Source of the DNA: Marinobacterium lutimaris
GTDB lineage: Bacteria > Pseudomonadota > Gammaproteobacteria > Pseudomonadales > Balneatricaceae
Length of the DNA stretch: 64,000 nucleotides
Assembly (NCBI RefSeq): GCF_900108065.1
Contig: NZ_FNVQ01000008.1
Span: forward strand, 61,727 to 125,726
Direction: 5' to 3'
The notes under the pieces: generated by a model
Told to the model about the DNA's origin: nothing
Databases searched by the model: none
The model's input: only the letters and a program-made list of their open reading frames with translations
In this document: positions 57,132 to 64,000 of the stretch, one piece after another
How the letters are laid out: every line of letters starts with the position of its first letter
Numbering within the stretch: position 1 is the first letter of the stretch
Position numbers and translations under genes: made by a program

Positions 57132-59741
57132 ATGGCCAAGGAAAGTACGTCGGATACCGAAACGCCAGATAGCTCAAATCCAGATAATAAGGCGATCGAG
57201 GAGCTCCTTAACTCGGAGACCGGCAGTCGCGTCCTGTCTGGTTTCATGAACAAGCTGGTCATCGGGCTGTTGATCGCCTGGTCGCTATTTCAGCTCTGGT
57301 ATGCCTCGCCACTGCCGTTTATTTTCAACTTTGGCACGCTTAACGAGGACCAGGCCAAGTTTATCCATCTGGCGTTTGCCACCTTTCTGGCCTTCTCACT
57401 GTTCCCGGCCACCCGACGTTCAAGTCATACGTCGATAACGCCCTTCGATTTCCTTTTCGGTATAGGCGCTGCGGCATCCTGCCTTTACCTGCTTATCTTT
57501 CGTGATTCCCTGGCTCAGCGCATCGGCGCGCCCACCACCACTGATGTGGTGATGGCCGTGATCGGCATGCTGACCCTGCTGGAGGCTACCCGCCGGGCCC
57601 TGGGTCCGCCGCTACTGGTCGTTGCCGTGGTGTTTCTTGCCTTCACATTCGGCGGCCAGTATATGCCGGATGTTATCGCCCATAAGGGTGCCAGCCTTAA
57701 CAAGGTGGCTTCCCACCAGTGGCTCACCACCGAAGGCGTTTTCGGTGTTGCCCTGGGCGTATCCACCGCATTCGTGTTCCTGTTCGTGCTACTCGGCGCA
57801 CTGCTCGACAAGGCCGGCGCCGGTAACTACCTGATCAAGGTTTCCTTCTCACTGCTCGGGCATATGCGAGGTGGCCCCGCCAAGGCGGCGGTCGTGGCCT
57901 CGGGTCTGAGCGGCATTATCTCCGGGTCATCCATCGCCAACGTGGTGACCACCGGTACCTTCACCATTCCGCTAATGAAGCGGGTGGGCTTCCCCGCCAC
58001 CAAGGCCGGCGCGGTAGAGGTGGCGGCCTCCACCAACGGCCAGCTGACCCCGCCTATCATGGGTGCGGCGGCGTTCCTGATGGTAGAATATGTGGGGATT
58101 CCTTATATCGAGGTAATCAAGCACGCTATCCTGCCGTCGCTGATCTCCTATATCGCGCTGATCTACATCGTTCACCTTGAAGCCCTCAAGCTGAACATGA
58201 AAGGCATAGAACGGCTGCACAAACCTACTGTCGCCCAGCGCATGCTCTCCTGGATGACCACGACGCTCATCATGCTGGTGCTCGGTGCGGTGGTGTATTA
58301 CGGCTCCACCTTCCTGGAGTCGACACTGGGTGGCGCTGGCTACCTGGTAATGCTGGCGGCTATTGTGGTGAGTTACTTCCTGCTGTTGAAGCTATCCGCC
58401 AGCTACCCGGATCCGAAAGAGGATGACTCCAGTATCGAGCTGGACCATCTGCCAGAACCCCGGCCAACCGTTTTCTCGGGGCTCTACTTCGGGCTGCCGA
58501 TCGTTGTCCTGCTCTGGGCTCTGGCGGTAAAACAGTACTCACCGCAGCAGTCAGCCTTCTACGCGGTGGTCTTCCTGATCGCAGTGGTACTGACCCATCG
58601 CCCGATCAAGGCCTGGTTCCGCGGTGAAAGCGACTGGTCCAGCCAATTCAAGGTGTGCTGGCATGACTTTATCGAAGGTCTGATCACAGGTGCCCGCAAC
58701 ATGGTGGGCATAGGTATCGCCACCGCTGCCGCCGGTATCATCGTCGGTACCGTGACACTGACCGGCCTTGGCCAGATGATGACGGAGTTCGTCGAGTTTA
58801 TCTCAGGCGGCAATCTGATTCTGATTCTGATCTTCACGGCAGTGATCTGTATCGTGCTCGGTATGGGCCTGCCCACCACCGCGAACTATATCGTGGTATC
58901 CACGCTGATGGCGCCGGTAATTGTCTCCCTTGGCGCTGAAAACGGACTGATCGTGCCGCTGATCGCAGTGCATCTGTTCGTGTTCTATTTTGGCATCCTG
59001 GCGGATGATACGCCGCCCGTGGGGCTGGCCGCCTTCGCGGCGGCGGCCATTGGGCGGGCAGATCCGATCAAGACCGGTATCCAGGGTTTCACCTACGATA
59101 TCCGCACCGCGATCCTGCCGTTCATGTTTATCTTCAACACCCAGTTGCTGCTGATCGGGCTGACTTCGGTGTTTGACCTGATCGTCACGGTGGTCAGTGC
59201 CATCATTGCGATTTTGGTATTCTCGGCAGCGACTCAGGGTTACTGGTTCGTGAAGACCCGGCTTTGGGAAACCGCTGCCCTGCTGCTGATCGCGTTCAGC
59301 CTGTTCCGACCCGGCTACTGGTGGGACATGGTCTATCCGCCCTCCACCCACCTGCCGCCGGCGCAGCTGGAAACACAGATATCCCAGCTAAATGCAGGAG
59401 AGTTTATTCAGCTGAATTTTCAGGGAATGACGATCAAAGGCGACGAGGTCAGCAAAACCGTTTCCCTCCAGCTTGATGATGCCAGTGGCGATGCTACACA
59501 ACGGCTGGAGTCCATGGGTTTGATGATGACTCAGGATGGCGACCGCTGGCTGGTGGATCTGGTGATCTTCGGCAGCCAGGCTGAACGTTCTGGCGTGGAT
59601 TTCGGCTGGGAGATTACCGGGATTCAGATGCAGGCAGATCGCCCGCCCAAAGAGCTGGTGTTCATCCCAGCACTGCTGCTACTGATCTTTATCGGTTGGT
59701 TACAGAAACACAGAGAACGCGAAGAGCTCGCCACCGCTTGA
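57132..59741 (+). CDS. Fused TRAP permease (DctQ-DctM, 4TM/12TM) with C-terminal DUF3394 region
   Basis: An 869-residue Na+-driven importer subunit. The first about 180 residues form the four-helix DctQ-like part; then the 12-helix DctM-like part with SGIISGSSIANVVTTGTFTIPLMKR (residues 259-283) and LGMGLPTTANYIVVSTLMAPV. A soluble C-terminal domain (about 720-840) sits between helices and resembles DUF3394, typical of TAXI systems. Functions with the upstream binding protein. Confidence 0.94.
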   Translation: MAKESTSDTETPDSSNPDNKAIEELLNSETGSRVLSGFMNKLVIGLLIAWSLFQLWYASPLPFIFNFGTLNEDQAKFIHLAFATFLAFSLFPATRRSSHTSITPFDFLFGIGAAASCLYLLIFRDSLAQRIGAPTTTDVVMAVIGMLTLLEATRRALGPPLLVVAVVFLAFTFGGQYMPDVIAHKGASLNKVASHQWLTTEGVFGVALGVSTAFVFLFVLLGALLDKAGAGNYLIKVSFSLLGHMRGGPAKAAVVASGLSGIISGSSIANVVTTGTFTIPLMKRVGFPATKAGAVEVAASTNGQLTPPIMGAAAFLMVEYVGIPYIEVIKHAILPSLISYIALIYIVHLEALKLNMKGIERLHKPTVAQRMLSWMTTTLIMLVLGAVVYYGSTFLESTLGGAGYLVMLAAIVVSYFLLLKLSASYPDPKEDDSSIELDHLPEPRPTVFSGLYFGLPIVVLLWALAVKQYSPQQSAFYAVVFLIAVVLTHRPIKAWFRGESDWSSQFKVCWHDFIEGLITGARNMVGIGIATAAAGIIVGTVTLTGLGQMMTEFVEFISGGNLILILIFTAVICIVLGMGLPTTANYIVVSTLMAPVIVSLGAENGLIVPLIAVHLFVFYFGILADDTPPVGLAAFAAAAIGRADPIKTGIQGFTYDIRTAILPFMFIFNTQLLLIGLTSVFDLIVTVVSAIIAILVFSAATQGYWFVKTRLWETAALLLIAFSLFRPGYWWDMVYPPSTHLPPAQLETQISQLNAGEFIQLNFQGMTIKGDEVSKTVSLQLDDASGDATQRLESMGLMMTQDGDRWLVDLVIFGSQAERSGVDFGWEITGIQMQADRPPKELVFIPALLLLIFIGWLQKHREREELATA

Positions 59742-59754
59742 AGGAGATAGAGGA

Positions 59755-60186
59755 ATGTACAACACAATTCTTGTCCCTGTGGATCTCTCGGAAGAGGGCT
59801 ACTCCGACAAAGCGGTGATGCATGCGCTTGAGGTGCTGGCTCCCGGCGGCAAACTAGTACTGTTAACCGTTGTCGCCGGCTATCAGATGCCACTGGTGGG
59901 GTCTTACTTCCCACCCGGCACCTTCGACAAGGCGATCAAGTCGATACGTCATCAACTGGAGGAGTTTGTTGACGATAAGCTGCCGTTTGAGCGCAAGGAC
60001 TGCGAGATTCTGGTTGAAGAAGGAAAGCCGGCAGACACGATTCTTTCGGTCGCCAAGCAACAGGGAGTTGAGCTGATCGTCATGGCGGGCCACAAACATT
60101 CCGCCATTGAGCGCACCATGCTCGGGTCTGTAGCCACCAAGGTTGTCAGCCGCTCAGCTATCCCTGTGCTGGTCATCAAGAATTAG
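59755..60186 (+). CDS. Universal stress protein (TeaD-like)
   Basis: A 143-residue UspA-fold protein. ILVPVDLSEEGYSDKAVMHAL begins it and the nucleotide site VMAGHKHSAIERTMLGSVATKVV is complete, so ATP binding is likely. It lies 13 bp after the TRAP permease, as teaD does with teaABC in Halomonas, where it modulates uptake. Overlaps the 3' end of the convergent pgeF by 11 bp. Confidence 0.92.
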   Translation: MYNTILVPVDLSEEGYSDKAVMHALEVLAPGGKLVLLTVVAGYQMPLVGSYFPPGTFDKAIKSIRHQLEEFVDDKLPFERKDCEILVEEGKPADTILSVAKQQGVELIVMAGHKHSAIERTMLGSVATKVVSRSAIPVLVIKN

Positions 60187-60916
60187 CATCGATCCAGATC
60201 AGGCTGGCCATGCGGCCAGTCTGACCGTCTCTGCGATAAGAGTAGAAATAATCGCTTTCGGTAAAGGTGCAGTAATCTCCACCTGAAACCTCACGTACTC
60301 CAGCGGCTTTAAGCCGCAAGCCCGCTAGCAGGTAAATATCCGCCAGCCATTTACTGGTGTCGGTAGGGCTGGTTTTGAAGGCAGCCTCAGAATCAGGCAA
60401 GGCTCTGACAAACTGCTCTCGCACCTCGTTTCCAACCTCAAACGCCAGCGGTCCGATGGCAGGCCCAAGCCACACCAGCAGATCCTCGGGATCAGGAAAA
60501 TGGGCCAACGTCGCTTCCAATACCCCGGACGCCAGCCCCCGCCAGCCGGCATGGGCCGCAGCCACCCGCTTGCCCTGGCGGTCGGTGATCAATACCGGCA
60601 GACAATCCGCCGTCATTACGATGCAGGCCAGACCGGGCGTAGCTGTCCAGCAGCCATCCGCTTCCCGTACCTGGCCGTCGGCTTTGGATTCGACCACGCG
60701 CACACCGTGAACCTGGCTTAACCATTGCGGAGAGGTGTTCAGCCCAAGCGCGCTCAGCAACACCCTGCGGTTCTCACTGACTGCAGTTGCCGCGTCGCCA
60801 ACATGATCACCCAGGTTAAGGCCATCAAAGGGAGCCTGGCTTACGCCATCAAGCCGGGTAGTCGTTAACGCATGGATATGAGCAGGTGCCTGCCAGTCTG
60901 CGCGAATCAGTTTCAT
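60176..60916 (-). CDS. pgeF: Purine nucleoside phosphorylase-like / peptidoglycan editing factor PgeF
   Basis: A 246-residue YfiH/laccase-domain protein (DUF152). Metal/catalytic motifs are SQVHGVRVV, TADCLPVL and AAHAGWRGLASG. PgeF prevents incorporation of L-Ser for L-Ala in muropeptides; homologues act on purine nucleosides. It overlaps rluD by 4 bp (ATGA), the conserved rluD-yfiH order. Confidence 0.94.
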   Translation of the reverse strand: MKLIRADWQAPAHIHALTTTRLDGVSQAPFDGLNLGDHVGDAATAVSENRRVLLSALGLNTSPQWLSQVHGVRVVESKADGQVREADGCWTATPGLACIVMTADCLPVLITDRQGKRVAAAHAGWRGLASGVLEATLAHFPDPEDLLVWLGPAIGPLAFEVGNEVREQFVRALPDSEAAFKTSPTDTSKWLADIYLLAGLRLKAAGVREVSGGDYCTFTESDYFYSYRRDGQTGRMASLIWIDANS

Positions 60917-61896
60917 AGCTCGTAATCGTAGGTTTCTGCATCCCGTTTTAACACGGCCAGCAAACGCTGCATATCTTCTGGAAGATCGATCTCCCAGGAC
61001 ATCGCTTCACCGGTTTCAGGATGGAAGAGTTCCAGACGCTTGGCGTGCAGCGCCTGGCGCTTGAAGTTTTTCAGTACCTCGCGCATGGCGCCACTGCAGC
61101 CTTTCGGCAGCTGGAAGCGACCGCCGTACTGCGGATCACCTACCAGCGGGTAATTGATATGCGCCATATGAACGCGGATCTGGTGAGTACGGCCCGTTTC
61201 GAGCTTAAGGCGGATATGCGTGTGGACACGGAATTTTTCCAGCAAACGGTAGTGCGTAACAGCCTCTTTACCCACACCCACCACGGCCATCTTCTGGCGA
61301 TGACGCGGATGACGTCCCATCGGCTCATCGACACAGCCGCCGCCGGTCATGACACCGTTGACCACCGCTTCATATTCACGCCCCATGCTGCGCTCCTGCA
61401 GCTGGGCGACCAGATCGGTCTGTGCTGGTATGGTCTTCGCTACCACCATCAGCCCCGTGGTCTCTTTATCCAGTCGATGGACGATACCGGCCCGGGGTAC
61501 CTGGGCGATCTCCGGGCAATGATGCAACAGAGCGTTGAGAAGCGTGCCCTCGGCATGACCTGCAGCCGGGTGAACCACCAGGCCTGCCGGCTTGTTGAGC
61601 ACAAGAATCTGATCATCCTCGTAGATAATATCCAGAGGGATGTCTTGAGCCGCGTGCTCATCAATCATCTCAAGCTGGGCGTCGACCTTGATCGTTTCGC
61701 CTCCAGCCAGCTTGTCACGCGGCCGGCGCACCTCACCATCGACGGTCAGCGCCCCATCCTTGATCCAGCCTTGCAGCCGGGAACGGGAATATTCGGGGAA
61801 GAGCTGGGCCACCGCTTGATCCAGCCGTAATCCATACATTTCATCTGGCACTTCGGCCTGCAGTTGCAACTGTTCTGACATCGACTCGCTACTCAT
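60913..61896 (-). CDS. rluD: 23S rRNA pseudouridine(1911/1915/1917) synthase RluD
   Basis: A 327-residue RluA-family synthase with an N-terminal S4 domain (about 20-75) and the catalytic HRLDKETTG with D143. [13 protein letters not shown] is the second family mark. Modifies helix 69 of 23S rRNA. Two in-frame ATGs (61896 and 61881) are open; neither has a strong ribosome site. Divergent from bamD, as in most gammaproteobacteria. Confidence 0.96.
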   Translation of the reverse strand: MSSESMSEQLQLQAEVPDEMYGLRLDQAVAQLFPEYSRSRLQGWIKDGALTVDGEVRRPRDKLAGGETIKVDAQLEMIDEHAAQDIPLDIIYEDDQILVLNKPAGLVVHPAAGHAEGTLLNALLHHCPEIAQVPRAGIVHRLDKETTGLMVVAKTIPAQTDLVAQLQERSMGREYEAVVNGVMTGGGCVDEPMGRHPRHRQKMAVVGVGKEAVTHYRLLEKFRVHTHIRLKLETGRTHQIRVHMAHINYPLVGDPQYGGRFQLPKGCSGAMREVLKNFKRQALHAKRLELFHPETGEAMSWEIDLPEDMQRLLAVLKRDAETYDYEL

Positions 61897-62013
61897 CCGG
61901 ACGGATGTTTTGGTTGGGTTCGCGTTGTGTTTAAATACGACTCTATTTTTACCGATTATACCCGAATCTGGCCCGCTCCGCCGAGCGCGCCCCCTGTGTC
62001 AGGATTGATAAAC

Positions 62014-62955
62014 ATGCGACTCGTGAAAACCTGCGCCGCGCTGGTCCTCGTCAGCCTACTCTCCGCCTGTACCTGGTGGAGTGAGAACGCGGACGTCGAA
62101 CCAGACATCCCGGAACAGCAGCTGTACGAAGAAGCACTCAGTGCCATGGACGACGGCAACTATTCTCTTGGTGTCGAGCGCCTGCAACTGCTTGAAGCTC
62201 GCTACCCTTTCGGACGCTATTCCGAGCAGGCTCAATTGGAGCTGATCTACGCCTACTTCCGAACCTTCGAGCCTGATTCAGCTTCCGCTGCGGCAGACCG
62301 CTTTATCCGACTGCACCCGAATCACGATAACATCGACTACGCCTACTACATGAAAGGTCTCACAGCGTTCGAGAAGGACCGCTCCTTCCTTACCCGCTAC
62401 CTGCCCCTGGACGAAACTCAGCGTGATCCCGGTGCGGCCCGTGATTCCTTCGACAGCTTCGCAACCCTGGTCAATCGTTACCCGGAAAGCGAATACGCAC
62501 CCGACGCGCAAAAGCGCATGCAGTACCTGAAAAACCGCCTGGCTACCCATGAGATTCATGTCGCCACCTACTACATGAAACGCCAGGCCTGGTTAGCCGC
62601 CGCCAACCGTGGCCGTTATGTGGTGGAAAACTACCAGGAAACCCCGGCTGTTGCTGACGGCCTTGCGATCATGCATGAAGCCTATACCCAGGTTGGGCTG
62701 ACTGATCTGGCGGATGACGCCATGGAAGTACTGACCCTGAACTTCCCGGACTACGAAGTGCGTTCGTTCCGCGAAGGCAGCTCCAGCCTGCTGAATATCG
62801 CCACCTTCGGGTTGCTGGGTGATGCGGAAGAAGTAGCCGTACCTGCACGTCCGACTCAGAGCCTGGGTGAAACCCGTGCAGAAGAGCGCGAGAAGGAAGA
62901 CGCTAAAGAAGAACGCTCCTGGTTTGATAAGGTCACGTTCGGCGTATTCGAATAA
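62014..62955 (+). CDS. bamD: Outer-membrane assembly lipoprotein BamD
   Basis: A 313-residue essential BAM-complex lipoprotein. Lipobox LLSAC with C19; five TPR-like repeats follow (for example [30 protein letters not shown], residues 39-68). The C-terminus has an unusual Glu/Arg/Lys-rich tail ([18 protein letters not shown]) and is longer than E. coli BamD (245 residues). The open frame runs from 61927; the lipoprotein start is 62014. Confidence 0.95.
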   Translation: MRLVKTCAALVLVSLLSACTWWSENADVEPDIPEQQLYEEALSAMDDGNYSLGVERLQLLEARYPFGRYSEQAQLELIYAYFRTFEPDSASAAADRFIRLHPNHDNIDYAYYMKGLTAFEKDRSFLTRYLPLDETQRDPGAARDSFDSFATLVNRYPESEYAPDAQKRMQYLKNRLATHEIHVATYYMKRQAWLAAANRGRYVVENYQETPAVADGLAIMHEAYTQVGLTDLADDAMEVLTLNFPDYEVRSFREGSSSLLNIATFGLLGDAEEVAVPARPTQSLGETRAEEREKEDAKEERSWFDKVTFGVFE

Positions 62956-62980
62956 GCAGTAATACGACTAGACCCTGACA

Positions 62981-63005
62981 AGGCAGCTTACGAGCTGCCT
63001 TTTTT
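62981..63005 (+). terminator. Intrinsic terminator of bamD
   Basis: AGGCAGCT (62981-62988) and AGCTGCCT (62993-63000) with a T-run following. Confidence 0.9.
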
Positions 63006-63100
63006 GTGTCCGCCTTAATCTGCGCTATCCGTAGCCGGGACAGCCAGGCTCGGGCGGCTATCATTAATCGACTGCAACGCTATTAAGCGTAGATACCCTG

Positions 63101-63228
63101 AAAAAAGTAAGGGCCCGCACACAAGTGTACGAGCCCTTCCATTGCAGCCTCCTTGCCGCACCCTTCGCGATCCGTGCGAGGGTCGAGGTCCAGCTTCCCG
63201 CTGATTAAACACGCATCCTTGCGTTCCT
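63101..63228 (-). ncRNA. Candidate CsrA/RsmA-sequestering sRNA (CsrB/RsmZ-like)
   Basis: About 128 nt on the minus strand. Seven GGA triplets. Four consecutive hairpins present GGA in the loop: ACGC-AAGGAT-GCGT (63224-63211), CAGC-GGGAA-GCTG (63203-63191), CGC-ACGGATC-GCG extended by ACCCT/AGGGT (63183-63160), and GCGGC-AAGGAG-GCTGC (63159-63144). Two more GGA lie in single-stranded positions. An intrinsic terminator ends it (stem about 63137-63109, then TTTTTT at 63106-63101). No credible peptide is encoded. This is the architecture of RsmX/Y/Z and CsrB RNAs, which titrate CsrA; the start is inferred from the TATAAT. Confidence 0.8.
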
Positions 63229-63234
63229 CATGTG

Positions 63235-63282
63235 ATTATATTCGTTCATCACCGGCCGGATTGGTATAGGAGTTTTTCCTAT
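63235..63282 (-). promoter_or_regulatory. Promoter and dyad upstream of the candidate sRNA
   Basis: A perfect TATAAT lies at 63240-63235, seven bases before the inferred start. No good -35 is present, suggesting an activator. ATAGGA-N5-TCCTAT at 63266-63282 is a perfect dyad centred near -46. It does not match the GacA box TGTAAG-N6-CTTACA known from Pseudomonas. Confidence 0.6.
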
Positions 63283-63904
63283 TTTGGAACTGGTGTTTGA
63301 TTGGCTGAGCTCTGGGTATTGAATGACACGGTTATGCGCAGCAGCGGCTTATATCGAGCAATCTGTGGAATTTTTCCTGGTTGTCTATCTTGGAGCGGGC
63401 TGGCGTTCTTCTGAGCCTGCAAGGAGCTCTGAGGCTCTATAGGGATAGCGCTTTCTTAATCCGTTTCAGAGTATTCCAGAATGAGGAGCTTGCAGTTTGT
63501 AGGCGATGAGATCGTCGCGCTTGGCCGCTGGGCTTTGAATTGTCCACAGTGCTAGCTTCGGGCGTGCCTCCAACTTCGGAGCGGTGGCACGATCAATTTT
63601 CGTAAGGGGCGCCCTCGCCCCGATTGCTCTGAGGATTATGCTTAGGGAGCTCGGTGCTTGGGGAGGCTGTGTGGATGAACTGCAGTGATCGGGAGCGATG
63701 GTTTTAAGGCTCGGAGCGTTCGCTGCCATAGGTCGATGGTGAGGAGCTGAGCAGGCTGAAGGGGCAAACAGCGACGACCTACTTTAGGTGCCGAGCTCTG
63801 CTCGTCATCCCTTCGGGACGCCTGCGGCGCCTGATCCTCGTGCCTCTGGCACAGAGGCTCTCACATGGGCCTGGTAGTGCACAGCAGATCACACCACCCA
63901 AATA
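63241..63904. other. Gene-free region upstream of the sRNA and downstream of the rRNA operon
   Basis: Apart from the sRNA dyad at its left end and the rrn terminator at its right end, I find no gene. A minus-strand open frame at 63466-63729 has no ribosome site or family likeness. A GC-rich stretch with small hairpins (about 63790-63860) may be repeat material. Confidence 0.45.
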
Positions 63905-63936
63905 CAAAAAACCCCAGTACCAACGGTACTGGGGTT
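63905..63936 (-). terminator. rRNA operon terminator
   Basis: ACCCCAGTACC (63911-63921) and GGTACTGGGGT (63925-63935) form a perfect 11-bp stem with a 3-nt loop, followed on the minus strand by a T-run. It lies just past the 5S 3' end. Confidence 0.92.
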
Positions 63937-63948
63937 CTTCGTATTAGG

Positions 63949-64000
63949 TGCCTGGCGATGACCTACTCTCACATGGGGAAGCCCCACACTACCATCGGCG
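63949..64000 (-). rRNA. rrf: 5S ribosomal RNA, 3' part
   Basis: The minus strand reads CGCCGATGGTAGTGTGGGG, then CCCCATGTGAGAGTAGG and the end CGCCAGGCA, matching the 3' half of bacterial 5S rRNA. About 52 nt lie in the window; the rest continues past the right edge, with the remainder of an rrn operon expected beyond it. Confidence 0.96.

Noticed and set aside
63015..63212. 65-residue minus-strand frame overlapping the sRNA
   Set aside because: The sequence is better explained by the GGA-loop hairpins and terminator; the frame runs past the terminator and lacks a ribosome site and domain.
63266..63282. GacA upstream activating box for the sRNA
   Set aside because: The dyad ATAGGA-N5-TCCTAT does not match the known GacA box; it is reported only as an unassigned dyad.
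63466..63729. 87-residue minus-strand frame before the rrn terminator
   Set aside because: No ribosome site and no family; composition is low-complexity Ala/Pro/Ser. Left as non-coding.

Overview
The window looks like a chromosomal segment of a marine gammaproteobacterium, probably of the Oceanospirillales/Marinobacterium-Neptunomonas type. This rests on the neighbourhood pgeF-rluD|bamD, the TAXI/TRAP transporter with an adjacent universal stress protein, RutE-, YqjG- and PhoX-like proteins, and moderately high GC; the genus is inferred and not proven. No tRNA, CRISPR array or complete insertion sequence was seen. One partial 5S rRNA (minus strand) sits at the right edge.

Layout. 0-4.9 kb: housekeeping (rlmJ, a lipoprotein, a response regulator, purT, a RutE-like nitroreductase). 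5.0-7.65 kb: a decayed mobile patch with an intact HigBA toxin-antitoxin pair, a serine recombinase broken by two frameshifts, an HTH remnant and a 5'-truncated amidohydrolase. 7.7-17.3 kb: DUF4399 protein, BASS transporter, LuxR regulator, an unlisted 51-residue CxxC protein, a DODA/YqjG/DoxX operon facing a LysR regulator, a diguanylate cyclase, an SDR and a DUF1127 protein. 17.4-30.7 kb: REP repeats, OsmC-YcaO, metallophosphoesterase, FadL porin, three YeeE/YedE-type sulfur-transport proteins, small envelope proteins and clpB with a sigma-32 type promoter. 30.7-37.4 kb: VOC protein, aldehyde dehydrogenase, Tat-exported PhoX with a Pho box, a GalB-like hydratase and hemB.

37.6-43.8 kb is a seven-gene arsenic operon: an ArsC-ArsR fusion, arsH, acr3, an ArsP-like permease, a CxxC thioredoxin, and the GAPDH/ArsJ pair that exports arsenate as 1-arseno-3-phosphoglycerate. 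45.2-52.8 kb holds the SOS mutasome in split form: dnaE2 and imuA-imuB are separated by a MarR/MFS-USP pair, and each has its own LexA box. 52.8-60.2 kb is a probable catabolic cluster (LysR | class III aminotransferase, BKACE enzyme, TAXI substrate-binding protein, fused TRAP permease, USP) whose substrate is unknown.

60.2-64 kb: pgeF-rluD facing bamD, then a non-coding stretch. On its minus strand lies a strong candidate for a CsrA/RsmA-sequestering small RNA (about 63101-63228): four successive hairpins each show GGA in the loop, followed by an intrinsic terminator and preceded by a perfect TATAAT. This is the most interesting undescribed element I found. The BKACE/TAXI-TRAP cluster, the split SOS mutasome and the small CxxC protein follow.
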